From assembly GCF_007004625.1 (NCBI RefSeq), contig NZ_VIFV01000024.1, positions 1 through 49,273 of the forward strand: 49,273 bases of DNA, written 5' to 3'. Positions 34,713-43,247 of the stretch are shown one piece after another. The position numbers and the translations under genes were made by a program. The first letter of the stretch is position 1. Each line of letters opens with the position of its first letter. This DNA comes from Planococcus salinarum. Its GTDB lineage: Bacteria > Bacillota > Bacilli > Bacillales_A > Planococcaceae. Below the pieces are notes generated by a model. It worked only from the letters and a program-made list of their open reading frames with translations, had not been told where the DNA came from and did no database searches.

Positions 34713-34747
34713 ATTAGTATAGACTAATCGGGTTAATGTGTTATACT
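34713..34747 (+). promoter_or_regulatory. pckA promoter with CcpN-like operator and inverted repeat
   Basis: TAGACT (34720-34725), 16 bp, TATACT (34742-34747). TGTGTTATACT at 34737-34747 fits all positions of the CcpN box TRTGHYATAYW as I remember it and covers the -10. ATTAGT/ACTAAT (34713-34728) forms an inverted repeat across the -35. In B. subtilis CcpN represses pckA and gapB during glycolytic growth. Confidence 0.58.
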
Positions 34748-34807
34748 ATTGTTCGAATATAACTCTTCCCCAATGCCTTGGGAATAACCGAAAAGGAAGG
34801 TACATAT

Positions 34808-36397
34808 ATGAACTCACTTAACCTTGTCAGCGATCTGAAAGATCTTTTAAATGGCCCAAATGTCCACACGCAATGGTCAGTCCCGCAATTAGTGGAGGCT
34901 GCAACATCCCGCGGAGAAGCAGTTTTGACCAAGGAAGGCGCCGTTACAGCCGAAACTGGAAAATACACAGGCCGCTCGCCTAAGGACAAGTATATGGTAG
35001 AGGAAGAAATTTCGAAAGACAAAATTGACTGGGGCAATGTCAACCGCCCTATTTCCTCTGAAGTTTTCGAAAACCTGTATACAAAAGTCCTTGCGCATCT
35101 CAAGCAAAAAGAAGAACTTTTCGTCTTTAAAGGCTTTGCCGGTGCAGACCCTGAATCACGCCTCCACATCCAGACGATCAATGAATACGCGTGGCATAAT
35201 TTGTTTGCCCATCAATTATTCATCCGTCCGACAGCTGAAGAGATGAAAATCCATGAGGCAGAATTCACAGTGGTTTACGCTCCTACTTTCAAGGCAGATC
35301 CGGCAGTTGACGGCACTGAATCCGAAACATTCATCATCGTTTCCATGGAGAAGAAAGTGATTTTGATCGGCGGCACCGAGTACGCCGGCGAAATGAAAAA
35401 ATCCATTTTCTCAATCATGAACTATATTTTGCCTGAAAAAGGCATCCTTCCGATGCATTGTTCCGCAAACGTAGGCCAGGATGGAGATGTTGCCTTGTTC
35501 TTCGGCTTATCCGGAACGGGCAAAACTACATTGTCTGCAGACCGGGACCGCAAATTGATCGGCGATGACGAGCATGGCTGGTCGGATAATGGCGTATTCA
35601 ACATCGAAGGCGGCTGTTACGCGAAAACAATCAACCTTTCACGTGAAAACGAACCACAGATTTTTGACGCGATCCGCTTCGGTTCGGTTCTTGAAAATGT
35701 TGTCGTTGATACAGAAACCCGGATTCCTGATTATGATGATGGGTCATTGACTGAAAACACACGCGCTGCTTACCCGATTCATGCAATCGAAAACAGCATC
35801 CACCCTTCCATGGCTGGACATCCAAAAACAATCGTCTTCCTGACTGCTGATGCATTCGGCGTACTGCCTCCTATCAGCAAACTGACGAAAGAACAGGCTA
35901 TGTACCATTTCCTGAGCGGCTACACTTCCAAACTCGCTGGCACTGAGCGTGGCATCACGTCTCCGGAAGCCACATTCTCAACTTGCTTCGGATCACCTTT
36001 CCTACCGTTGCATGCAACGGTGTATGCAGAAATGCTCGGCAATAAAATCGATGAGCACGATGTGGAGGTCTTCCTGGTCAACACAGGTTGGACAGGCGGC
36101 GAATATGGCGTCGGGAGCCGCATGAAGCTTTCTTATACCCGCACAATGGTGCGCGCAGCAATAAAAGGTGAGTTGCACAACGTCCAAACAGAACAGGAAG
36201 ACGTCTTCGGCCTGAGCATTCCGCAAGAAGTTCCAGGAGTGCCATCAGAAGTCCTTAATCCTCGTGATGCTTGGGCTGACAAAGCGGCTTATGATAAAAA
36301 AGCGAAAGAACTTGCCCAAAAGTTCCAGGACAACTTCAAGAAATTCGGTACCGTTTCTGCTGACATCAGCGTCCACGGCGGCCCGTTAACTAAATAA
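34808..36397 (+). CDS. pckA: Phosphoenolpyruvate carboxykinase (ATP)
   Basis: A 529-residue gluconeogenic enzyme converting oxaloacetate and ATP to phosphoenolpyruvate. The P-loop GLSGTGKT lies at 233-240; other signatures are GRSPKDKY near residue 59 and GDDEHGW after the P-loop. The frame is open ten codons upstream; AAGGAAGG before the ATG at 34808 decides the start. Regulation is probably by CcpN through the site over the -10. A strong terminator follows. Confidence 0.96.
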   Translation: MNSLNLVSDLKDLLNGPNVHTQWSVPQLVEAATSRGEAVLTKEGAVTAETGKYTGRSPKDKYMVEEEISKDKIDWGNVNRPISSEVFENLYTKVLAHLKQKEELFVFKGFAGADPESRLHIQTINEYAWHNLFAHQLFIRPTAEEMKIHEAEFTVVYAPTFKADPAVDGTESETFIIVSMEKKVILIGGTEYAGEMKKSIFSIMNYILPEKGILPMHCSANVGQDGDVALFFGLSGTGKTTLSADRDRKLIGDDEHGWSDNGVFNIEGGCYAKTINLSRENEPQIFDAIRFGSVLENVVVDTETRIPDYDDGSLTENTRAAYPIHAIENSIHPSMAGHPKTIVFLTADAFGVLPPISKLTKEQAMYHFLSGYTSKLAGTERGITSPEATFSTCFGSPFLPLHATVYAEMLGNKIDEHDVEVFLVNTGWTGGEYGVGSRMKLSYTRTMVRAAIKGELHNVQTEQEDVFGLSIPQEVPGVPSEVLNPRDAWADKAAYDKKAKELAQKFQDNFKKFGTVSADISVHGGPLTK

Positions 36398-36401
36398 TAT
36401 G

Positions 36402-36439
36402 CAAAAGCACATCCGGCGAATCGCCGGATGTGCTTTTTT
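36402..36439 (+). terminator. Terminator of pckA
   Basis: AAAAGCACATCCGGCGA and TCGCCGGATGTGCTTTTTT form a near-perfect 16-bp stem with a T-run. Complementary A-rich arm may also serve the convergent ytmA transcript. Confidence 0.92.
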
Positions 36440-36479
36440 CATTTGCTTACAGCAGCTTCATTTCATCATCCAGACCTAA

Positions 36480-37271
36480 CTAGCTTCGGTCTGGGTTTTC
36501 CTGTTCTTTCATCCAATGCGCCAATGCTGCAACCGTTTTCCGGTTGGCGGCCGGCGGAAAGAAATGATCATACTCAGGAAAATACCAGGTTTCATGGGGG
36601 TGGCCATTCAGCTTCAAAGCGGATTCAAGAAGAAATGCCTGCGCAGGCAGCACGTTTTCGTCTTTCAGCCCGTGGATGATCAGCATCGGTGCAGTCGCTT
36701 CATCCAGCCGCAGCAGAGGATTTCTTTCTTCATAAGCAGTCAGTGCGGTATTCGGTGTGCCTCCATAGATGCGCTTCATCATACGGCGCATATCCGGCCG
36801 CTCTTTATACGTCAGGACGGTATCCGTAACGCCTGCCCACGTGACCAAAGAAGTGATATCATCCCGCAGCACGGCAGTCCAGAGCGCCATGATGCCACCT
36901 CTTGAAAAAGCCAATAAATGGACTTTTCCGTTACAGAACTGCTTCAGCACTTCCACTGCGTGAACTGCATCCCAGCGGTCAGCACCCGCAAATTCATCCC
37001 GGCCTTCTCCTCCGCGGTTGCCCCTGTAATAAGGCGCGAACACAACAAAGCCCTGGGCCGCATATTGCGCAGCGCGTGCCGGCCTGACCATGCCGATCGA
37101 TTGTATGCCACCGCGCAAATACAACAGCCCGCTGTAATTACCCGGCGCTTTTGGTTCTGCAAGCAGTCCCTTGACCCGCAAGCCTTCCGACCAATAAACA
37201 ATTTCAGTCAGCTTCACATGCGGATTTGGTGAAGGATACCACCTCTTCGAACTAATCTCACCATTTTTCAT
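36480..37271 (-). CDS. ytmA: YtmA-like alpha/beta hydrolase (prolyl oligopeptidase family)
   Basis: A 263-residue S9-type hydrolase. The nucleophile elbow is AFSRGG (Ser near 124), the Asp is in HGLKDENV and the His in EYDHFFPP, so the triad is complete. LYLRGGIQSIGMVRP and PYYRGNRGGEG match the B. subtilis YtmA sequence as I recall it. Substrate unknown. It overlaps ytkD by 14 bases at its start, so the two are translationally linked. Confidence 0.87.
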   Translation of the reverse strand: MKNGEISSKRWYPSPNPHVKLTEIVYWSEGLRVKGLLAEPKAPGNYSGLLYLRGGIQSIGMVRPARAAQYAAQGFVVFAPYYRGNRGGEGRDEFAGADRWDAVHAVEVLKQFCNGKVHLLAFSRGGIMALWTAVLRDDITSLVTWAGVTDTVLTYKERPDMRRMMKRIYGGTPNTALTAYEERNPLLRLDEATAPMLIIHGLKDENVLPAQAFLLESALKLNGHPHETWYFPEYDHFFPPAANRKTVAALAHWMKEQENPDRS

Positions 37272-37710
37272 CCAGCTTCACCCGCTTCACAATTTCTTTC
37301 ATCCCGTCATCTTTCATCAGAAAACTATAAGTGTCGTCAGGCTTCAAAACATCCACCAAAACAGCCCCTTCCGTTTCCATCAGTTCGGTTTTCCTGATGT
37401 CCGAGACCTTTGCAGTAAAGACGGTTTTGCAGAAGGGCCGTTCAGATTGCACCATGTATTCCGCAAACCATTTCAGCCCTTCCACAGTTCCACCTGTCTC
37501 TTCGTAAACTTCCCTTTTTGCTGCTTCCTGCAAGCTTTCCCCCGGCTCCACTTTGCCGCCGGGAAATTCAAGGCCCCGCTCACCATGTTTCGTCAGGAGC
37601 CATTTGCCCTTATATTTCGCAATGACGAGGACATGCCTGCTGGCAAGTCGAAACGCATCCGGCTCAAACGACAACCGGCAATGGTATCCATTTAAATCCC
37701 TGTATTCCAT
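37258..37710 (-). CDS. ytkD: Nudix hydrolase YtkD
   Basis: A 150-residue Nudix enzyme. The complete Nudix box runs from GGKVEPGES to REVYEETG (about residues 55-77) with all catalytic Glu residues. B. subtilis YtkD hydrolyses oxidised or canonical dNTPs and has been linked to mRNA 5'-pyrophosphate removal. The ATG at 37710 has AGGAGTGAGG upstream; the frame is open 11 codons further. Its end overlaps ytmA. dps lies upstream beyond a strong terminator, a neighbourhood also seen in Bacillus. Confidence 0.88.
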   Translation of the reverse strand: MEYRDLNGYHCRLSFEPDAFRLASRHVLVIAKYKGKWLLTKHGERGLEFPGGKVEPGESLQEAAKREVYEETGGTVEGLKWFAEYMVQSERPFCKTVFTAKVSDIRKTELMETEGAVLVDVLKPDDTYSFLMKDDGMKEIVKRVKLDEKW

Positions 37711-37731
37711 TTTCCTCACTCCTGAACAAAT

Positions 37732-37763
37732 AAAAAAGCGCACACAAATCGAAACGTGTGCGC
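37732..37763 (-). terminator. Terminator of dps
   Basis: GCGCACAC and GTGTGCGC form a perfect 8-bp stem, followed by TTTTTTATT on the minus strand. Confidence 0.88.
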
Positions 37764-37778
37764 CTGTGTACTTCTATT

Positions 37779-38225
37779 TTACTTCTTTTCGCCAAGAAAT
37801 GCAGAAAGCATCCACGAATGCTTCTCGAGAGCCTGGTGAATGGCATTCAGCATATCTTCCGTCATATCATCGCCATCTTCCGCTGCGAATTCCATTCCTT
37901 TTTTCAGTGAAGTCATGATCTTGTCATAATCGCTGACAATCGTTTCAACCATTTCTTCCGCGTTTTCTTTGCTTGTGGCTTCCTTGACAACAGACAGATC
38001 GAGCTGCTCTTTCATCGTTGCAACCGGTTTGCCGCCAAGCGCCAGAAGGCGTTCCGCGATTTCATCCATATAAGCCGTCGCTTCATCGTACAATTCCTCA
38101 AACTTAACATGTAATGTGAAAAATGATGGTCCTTTTACATACCAGTGGAAGTTATGTAATTTCGTATAAACAACCGACCAGGTAGCCACCTGAACATTCA
38201 ATTCCTGATTTAACTCTTTCGACAT
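37779..38225 (-). CDS. dps: Dps family DNA-binding ferritin-like protein
   Basis: A 148-residue ferritin-like protein. The ferroxidase signature is visible as [17 protein letters not shown] and FEELYDE (about residues 23-48). Dps dodecamers oxidise and store iron with peroxide, protecting DNA in stress. The ATG at 38225 lies at the edge of an 88-bp tandem duplication that repeats promoter, RBS and start codon, so the transcript from the outer promoter carries a decoy start. Divergent from yidD. Confidence 0.93.
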   Translation of the reverse strand: MSKELNQELNVQVATWSVVYTKLHNFHWYVKGPSFFTLHVKFEELYDEATAYMDEIAERLLALGGKPVATMKEQLDLSVVKEATSKENAEEMVETIVSDYDKIMTSLKKGMEFAAEDGDDMTEDMLNAIHQALEKHSWMLSAFLGEKK

Positions 38226-38393
38226 TTAAAATCACTCTCCATTCCGTTTGATAAGTTCATATACTTTATAAATACCTTTAAAGTCCCTACAATAAACATT
38301 AGAAGTTCGACATCCAAAATCACTCTCCATTCCATTTGATAAGTTCTTATACTTTATAAATACCTTTAAAGTCCCTACAATAAACATTAGAAG
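38218..38393. repeat. 88-bp tandem duplication of the dps promoter/RBS/start region
   Basis: Unit 1 is 38218-38305 and unit 2 is 38306-38393; they differ at only 4 positions. Each unit contains, on the minus strand, TTGTAG-N16-TATAAA as promoter, GGAATGGAGAG as RBS and ATGTCGAA as start. The outer copy would encode only Met-Ser-Asn-Phe before a stop. It lies between dps and the divergent gene yidD. Confidence 0.93.
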
Positions 38394-38427
38394 TTTCCAA
38401 TCTTATGGAAAGAAGAGAGCGAACGCC

Positions 38428-38658
38428 ATGAAAACAACGTTGATCAAAATTTTCCGCTTTTACCAGCGGTTCATCTCCCCCCTGTCACCGCCCAGCTGCC
38501 GGTTCTACCCCACCTGTTCCCATTACGGCATAGAAGCCGTTGAGAAGCATGGTACGTTGAAAGGCGGCTATCTGGCAACAAAACGGATACTCAGCTGCCA
38601 TCCTTTCAATAAAGGCGGCGTGGATTTCGTCCCTGAAGAATGGCCTCCAAAAAAATAA
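38428..38658 (+). CDS. yidD: Membrane protein insertion efficiency factor YidD
   Basis: A 76-residue YidD protein with the conserved cysteine pattern [11 protein letters not shown] and [11 protein letters not shown]. It is peripheral to the membrane and assists insertion of membrane proteins with YidC/SecYEG. The stop codon lies in the loop of its terminator. It is divergent from dps and precedes the zinc lipoprotein gene, but the terminator separates them. Confidence 0.92.
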   Translation: MKTTLIKIFRFYQRFISPLSPPSCRFYPTCSHYGIEAVEKHGTLKGGYLATKRILSCHPFNKGGVDFVPEEWPPKK

Positions 38659-38672
38659 TTTGGAGGTTTTTC
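38644..38672 (+). terminator. Terminator overlapping the yidD stop codon
   Basis: CCTCCAAA and TTTGGAGG pair around a loop that holds the TAA stop; TTTTTCTT follows. Confidence 0.8.
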
Positions 38673-38714
38673 TTGTGTTTGAAAATAGTATGGGTTAAGA
38701 TACTACTTGAACAT

Positions 38715-38735
38715 AAAACGTAATCATTACATTTT
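38715..38735 (+). promoter_or_regulatory. Zur box upstream of the zinc-binding lipoprotein gene
   Basis: AAAACGTAATCATTACATTTT has the palindromic core GTAATNATTAC of the Zur operator, as remembered for Bacillus. It lies between the candidate promoter (TTGTGT...TAAGAT) and the RBS GGAGG, a position that blocks transcription when zinc is sufficient. Confidence 0.72.
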
Positions 38736-38746
38736 GGAGGTACACC

Positions 38747-39883
38747 ATGAAAAAATTGATTTTATCCACTTTATTTCTCCCCGTTTTTGCACTCGCTGCA
38801 TGCGGTGACACCGGAACTGATAGCGCGGATTCCCCTGAGTCGTCAGGTACAGAGAATGACGACAAACTGCAGGTTTATACTACCGTCTATCCCCTGACTT
38901 ATTTTACGGAAAGAATTGGCGGGGATCTGGTTGATGTCCAATCCGTATATCCGGCCGGTGCCAACGAGCACACTTTCGAACCTACCCAGCAGGATATGAT
39001 TGCCATTGCTGAAGCTGATTTGATGTTTTACATCGGCCTAGGCCTCGAAGGTTTCATTGACAGCGCCAAAAGCACATTGGAAGGTGAAGACGTTGAGTTT
39101 AAAGCTCTTGCGGATTCAATCACCGATGAACAGTTGGAAGCGGCTCTGGGCCATGAAGACGAAGAAGCCCACGAAGAAGATGGACATGAAGAAGATGCTC
39201 ACGCAGAAGATGGACACGAAGAAGACGCTCACGCAGAAGACGGTCACGCAGAAGACGGTCACGCAGAAGACGGTCACGCAGAAGACGCTCATGAAGAAGA
39301 TGCTCATGAAGAAGACGGTGAACACGTAGAAGAAGCTGGCCATGATGACCATGACCACGGTTCAACCGATCCTCATCTCTGGATATCACCAACACTAAGC
39401 CAGAACCTTGCCGATTCCATCAAAGATAGCCTGATCGCTCAAGATCCTGACAATGAAGATACGTACGAAACGAATCACGCGGAACTGATCAGCGAACTCG
39501 AAGAGTTGGATGCATCATTCAGCGAATTGCATGAACAAGTGACAAAAGATACTTTCTTTGTGTCCCATGCAGCCTTCACTTATCTGTCGGAGCCATACGG
39601 TTTTGAACAAGTGGCGATTGCAGGACTGAACAGCCAGGATGAACCTTCCCAAAAGGAATTGACGGAAATCGTCGATCTTGCCCGCGATAAAAACATCGAA
39701 TACATTGTGTTCGAACAGAACGTCTCCTCAAACCTGACGGAAGTCGTTCAGAAGGAAGTTGGGGCTGAAGCTGTTGAAATGCACAACCTTGGTATATTGA
39801 CACAGGAAGATATCGACAACGGTGAAACTTATTTCACATTGATGGAAAAGAATCTTGAAGTACTTGAAACTATTTTGAAATAA
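38747..39883 (+). CDS. znuA: Zinc ABC transporter substrate-binding lipoprotein (ZnuA/AdcA type)
   Basis: A 378-residue cluster 9 metal-binding lipoprotein. Signal peptide with lipobox LAAC (Cys20). Probable zinc ligands lie in ANEHTFEPT, DPHLWISPT and FVSHAAFTYL, with an acidic residue in the C-terminal lobe. Between the first two ligands is a ~60-residue His/Glu/Asp-rich loop of 5-residue repeats (GHAED type), typical of zinc-specific members but long here. A Zur box precedes the gene. No ATPase or permease gene is adjacent, so it must work with a transporter encoded elsewhere. Confidence 0.92.
   Translation: MKKLILSTLFLPVFALAACGDTGTDSADSPESSGTENDDKLQVYTTVYPLTYFTERIGGDLVDVQSVYPAGANEHTFEPTQQDMIAIAEADLMFYIGLGLEGFIDSAKSTLEGEDVEFKALADSITDEQLEAALGHEDEEAHEEDGHEEDAHAEDGHEEDAHAEDGHAEDGHAEDGHAEDAHEEDAHEEDGEHVEEAGHDDHDHGSTDPHLWISPTLSQNLADSIKDSLIAQDPDNEDTYETNHAELISELEELDASFSELHEQVTKDTFFVSHAAFTYLSEPYGFEQVAIAGLNSQDEPSQKELTEIVDLARDKNIEYIVFEQNVSSNLTEVVQKEVGAEAVEMHNLGILTQEDIDNGETYFTLMEKNLEVLETILK
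39150..39327 (+). repeat. In-frame 15-bp tandem repeats coding the His/Glu/Asp loop
   Basis: About 11 units of 15 bp encode [GA]H[AE]ED pentapeptides inside znuA. Near-identical neighbouring units (three successive GHAED units) suggest recent expansion by slippage. Length is a multiple of three, so changes keep the frame. Confidence 0.88.
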
Positions 39884-39885
39884 AT

Positions 39886-39920
39886 AAAAAGCATCGCGAA
39901 TCCGATTCGCGATGCTTTTT
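39886..39920. terminator. Bidirectional terminator between znuA and the MOSC gene
   Basis: AAAAAGCATCGCGAAT and ATTCGCGATGCTTTTT are perfectly complementary with a 3-4 base loop; T-tracts on both strands. Confidence 0.92.
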
Positions 39921-40581
39921 ATATGGACAATTTTTCTAAACGTTTTGTCAACCAGGCACGCCATTTTGCAGCAAGCGCTTCAGCTTCTAATACACGCTGA
40001 ATCGCTTCGGTATCCTTCGGGTGATGAAAATTCACATTGTTGGCAAAGAGAACGGAGATCCTTTTTGAATCCCTCTCAATTACAACCGCCTGATCATCCG
40101 CTGCAATTCTTCCTTCCTGGAGCACGCGGCATAAATACCCGGTGAAGCCTGTCGTCACCATTGCTTTCAGGAAAGGCGCCATTTCGAGGCGCCGATCGAT
40201 TGTATTGCAAGGAACGCGGCCCTGCGTCACTTGCACGACAGCTTCCCCGATACGTATGATGTCTCCGATATGGATATTTTCCTCGAGCATATTTGTCACC
40301 GTCAAATTCTCTCCAAACGCGGCAGGCGGCAGCTGGATGCCGAATTCTTTTTCCCAGTGTGCATAATGTTCATAAGGATAAATACAGACAGCGCGGTCCG
40401 TTCCGCCGTGATGCTTCGTGTTCGCCACCCCATCACCATGGAAGCCGCCTTTTGTTAAAAAAGCATGCTGAACCGGCTTTTTGCAGATGGCTGTCAGCAT
40501 CTCCCTGCCTTCTCCGTAGGATAGCTTCTCCGGCATGCCGATGGCAAAATACTTAATCTCAGCGGGTTGAATCGTGTTCAT
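39919..40581 (-). CDS. MOSC domain-containing protein (YiiM-like)
   Basis: A 220-residue protein with an MOSC beta-barrel (about residues 20-165) and a C-terminal 3-alpha domain. KKPVQHAFLTKGG, HHGGTDRAVC and FGENLTV are typical; Cys in GRVPCNTIDRR is the probable active-site sulfur ligand. Relatives use the molybdenum cofactor to reduce N-hydroxylated compounds such as 6-hydroxylaminopurine. It starts 51 bases after menC on the same strand without a terminator between, so it may be transcribed with menE-menC, although it has no known role in menaquinone synthesis. Confidence 0.85.
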   Translation of the reverse strand: MNTIQPAEIKYFAIGMPEKLSYGEGREMLTAICKKPVQHAFLTKGGFHGDGVANTKHHGGTDRAVCIYPYEHYAHWEKEFGIQLPPAAFGENLTVTNMLEENIHIGDIIRIGEAVVQVTQGRVPCNTIDRRLEMAPFLKAMVTTGFTGYLCRVLQEGRIAADDQAVVIERDSKRISVLFANNVNFHHPKDTEAIQRVLEAEALAAKWRAWLTKRLEKLSI

Positions 40582-40632
40582 GGCCTATTCCCCTTTCATA
40601 TTGACAGAAGACCGAGAAAAAAATTTCCGGAT

Positions 40633-41706
40633 TCAAAGCCTTTCCCAATCGACGCGGCACCCTATTCCGGCATCTTTGCTCAATTCGACTGTTCCACTCT
40701 CAATAGTGATTTCCGGTTCGATGATATCCCGCTCCCAGAAATGGCGAGAAGCCGAAAAGTCCCCTGGAAGTGTAATCCCCGGCAAGGAAGCCAGCGCCAG
40801 ATTGTGCGACTTGGCTACCCCGAATTCAATCATGCCCCCGACCCACATTCCGATCGAGTGCGCACGGCACAGCTCGACGACTTTCAGCGTCTCACTCCAG
40901 CCACCGAGCCTCCCCATCTTCAAGACAATGATATCCGCAGCCCCTTCGGCAATTGCCCGCTTGGCGTCTGCCACACTGCAGATGCTTTCATCAAGGCAGA
41001 TGGCTGTATCCATCGCTTGTTTCGCGCGGGTGTGAAGCTCCCATTGCTGCTCGCCGAAAGGTTGCTCGATCAACTTGAAGCCAGCCGTGTCGAATTCCAT
41101 CAGCCGGTCCCAGGAACCCTCAGAGAATGTGCCGTTGGCATCAGCAAAAAAAAGTGTGTCCGGGTATTGAAGGATAGTGTCTTTTAAAAGGGACACATTG
41201 CTTGCCGGTGAGATTTTGATTTTGACCCGGCTATAGCCTTCATTGGCAGCCGCAGCTACTTGCCCGGCAATCTTGTCTTCATCCACCGCAACGACGATTC
41301 CCGCCGGCACAGGGATACCGGCACCACCGATCATTTGCCATAACGGCATCTCCCGTTTTTTTGCAAACAAATCCCACACCGCCGTCTCGATCGCAGCCTT
41401 TGCCATATGGTTACCTTTGACCGCCGCAAACAAATCAGCAACTTGCCAGGGACTCTCCAATGTTTTATTCAATAAAATCGGAATCAGCATGTGTTCAACG
41501 ATAAAGCGGCTGCTTACAACCGTTTCTTCCGTATACCAAGGGGTTGAAAAGGCAACACATTCACCAAAACCCTCCAACCCTTCGTTTGAAGTCACTCTCA
41601 CAATGAGGCTTTCCCGCTCCGAAACCGTCTGCAATGAAGTTTTAAAACTTTGCTTTAATGGTTCCTTCACCGTTTTCAGGTCAATCGCCTTAATCGTCAA
41701 TTCCAT
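40633..41706 (-). CDS. menC: o-Succinylbenzoate synthase
   Basis: A 357-residue enolase-superfamily enzyme that dehydrates SHCHC to o-succinylbenzoate. The catalytic frame is complete: Lys in RVKIKIS, metal ligands Asp in FADANG, Glu in LIEQPF, Asp in CLDES, and the second Lys in VLKMGRLGG. Many relatives also racemise N-acylamino acids (family knowledge). Its start overlaps the menE stop by 10 bases. Confidence 0.94.
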   Translation of the reverse strand: MELTIKAIDLKTVKEPLKQSFKTSLQTVSERESLIVRVTSNEGLEGFGECVAFSTPWYTEETVVSSRFIVEHMLIPILLNKTLESPWQVADLFAAVKGNHMAKAAIETAVWDLFAKKREMPLWQMIGGAGIPVPAGIVVAVDEDKIAGQVAAAANEGYSRVKIKISPASNVSLLKDTILQYPDTLFFADANGTFSEGSWDRLMEFDTAGFKLIEQPFGEQQWELHTRAKQAMDTAICLDESICSVADAKRAIAEGAADIIVLKMGRLGGWSETLKVVELCRAHSIGMWVGGMIEFGVAKSHNLALASLPGITLPGDFSASRHFWERDIIEPEITIESGTVELSKDAGIGCRVDWERL

Positions 41707-43130
41707 GTCTTCAGCTCTCTTCTCAACAGTTTGTTCGAAGCATTGCGCGGCAATGCTTCGACTTTCTGTATCCTTTTCGGCACTTTATAGGAAGCGAGCT
41801 GCGTTTGGCAAAATTCCATCAGCTCCTGTTGTTCAACGCGTTCTTTCAGGACGACATAAGCTGCCGGTACTTCCCCCCATTTATCATCAGCCACGCCGCA
41901 GACGCCCGCTTCAAGGACAGCCGGGTGGCCCAGCAGCACTTTCTCGATTTCAGCCGGATAGATGTTCTCTCCACCGGAAACAATCAGATCTGACCGCCGA
42001 TCGACGACGAACAAAAATCCTTCTGCATCGAGGTAACCGATGTCTCCCGTATGAAACCATCCATCTTCCTGCACTTTCCGCTCCGCGTATTTTCCAATAT
42101 AGCCCGCCGTCACCTGAGGACCCCGAATCTGAATTTCCGCCTTCTCTCCAGCCGGCGCATCATTCCCAATTTTGATCTGATACAAAAATAATGGCTTGCC
42201 GGATGAACCGATTTTCCGTTTTGCATCGGCCGGCTGCAGTGTTGTCGTCTGTGACGAAGTTTCCGTCATGCCGTAGGTCTGCAAGACAGAAATTCCGAAT
42301 TTCTCAGCCCGTTCAATATATGAAACCGGAACGGGTCCCCCGCCTGCAAGCATCGACTTGAATTTTGGAGAAACCTCCAAACTTTGTGTTTCGAGCTGAT
42401 TTAATATCCGTTCCAATGTCACTGCCACAACTGACATATGGGTTACAGTCCCGGCGCCTAATTCAATTGCACATGCTTCTGCGTCAAATTTCGGATGCAA
42501 CTGAACGCCCATGCCATAAACAAGGGAACGCATCAAGATTGAAAATCCGCTGATGTGGAATAGCGGCATGACACAAAGCCATACATCATCTGGCGAAATA
42601 CCGATATTCAATGCTGAGGAAACCGCACTCGAGAAATGGTTTTGGGCTGTTTGGCGTACCCCTTTCGGATAGCCTGTCGTCCCCGATGTATACATGATGG
42701 AAATCGTCCGATCCTCAGACCATTCTGCAGAAGGAATAAAGTCAGCCTTCTCTGCATTTTTGATTTCCCCAAACAGAATTTTATTCCCGAAATCGATTTT
42801 CTCCTGAAGTTCATCATCCACCAGTAAGTAGCCCGCTTCAGAATCTGCCAGCTGATACCCCAATTCCACTGCCGAAAGCCGGTCATTCAACATGACCATC
42901 TCGCAGCCCGCATGGAGGCATGCATACATGACAAAGACCGATTCCGGGTGGGATTTCGCCAGAATCGCAACTCTCGAGTCAGCAGTGATGCCAAAAGAAG
43001 CCATACTCCCCGCATAATCGACTGCAATCTTATGGATTTCCGCGAATGACCATTTTTCGTTTTCAAATGATAACGCCATTCGGCTGCCGTTCAAGTAGGC
43101 ACGTTGGCTAAGCCAGTTTGGATAACTCAT
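41697..43130 (-). CDS. menE: o-Succinylbenzoate--CoA ligase
   Basis: A 477-residue acyl-adenylate-forming enzyme that activates o-succinylbenzoate with ATP and CoA. The AMP-binding motif is MYTSGTTGYPKGV (about residues 148-160); WFHTGDIGYLD and the C-terminal lysine in RNASNKLLRREL are further signatures. AAAGGG stands a little distant from the ATG. A terminator separates it from menB upstream, so menE-menC seems to need its own promoter or read-through; none is clear. Confidence 0.94.
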   Translation of the reverse strand: MSYPNWLSQRAYLNGSRMALSFENEKWSFAEIHKIAVDYAGSMASFGITADSRVAILAKSHPESVFVMYACLHAGCEMVMLNDRLSAVELGYQLADSEAGYLLVDDELQEKIDFGNKILFGEIKNAEKADFIPSAEWSEDRTISIMYTSGTTGYPKGVRQTAQNHFSSAVSSALNIGISPDDVWLCVMPLFHISGFSILMRSLVYGMGVQLHPKFDAEACAIELGAGTVTHMSVVAVTLERILNQLETQSLEVSPKFKSMLAGGGPVPVSYIERAEKFGISVLQTYGMTETSSQTTTLQPADAKRKIGSSGKPLFLYQIKIGNDAPAGEKAEIQIRGPQVTAGYIGKYAERKVQEDGWFHTGDIGYLDAEGFLFVVDRRSDLIVSGGENIYPAEIEKVLLGHPAVLEAGVCGVADDKWGEVPAAYVVLKERVEQQELMEFCQTQLASYKVPKRIQKVEALPRNASNKLLRRELKTWN

Positions 43131-43204
43131 TTCACAAAATCCCTTTCTTCAAAGCAAACAGAAAAACCTGATGCTGTTATCAAATGATTTCAGATGTAAT
43201 TGCC

Positions 43205-43234
43205 AAAAAAAGCTGTCCCCGGAAGGACAGCTTT
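43205..43234 (-). terminator. Terminator between menB and menE
   Basis: AAAGCTGTCC and GGACAGCTTT form a 10-bp stem with loop TTCCGG followed by seven T on the minus strand. It splits the men genes into two units. Confidence 0.9.
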
Positions 43235-43247
43235 CAATTATTGATGA

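Noticed and set aside
38240-38290. PerR box in the dps promoter region
   Set aside because: TTATAAAGTATATGA is AT-rich and partly similar to the PerR palindrome, but too many positions deviate to call it.
39116-39395. Minus-strand frames with Phe-Cys-Val or Leu-Leu-Arg repeats opposite znuA
   Set aside because: The periodic peptides are the complement of the 15-bp coding repeats; no start signals.
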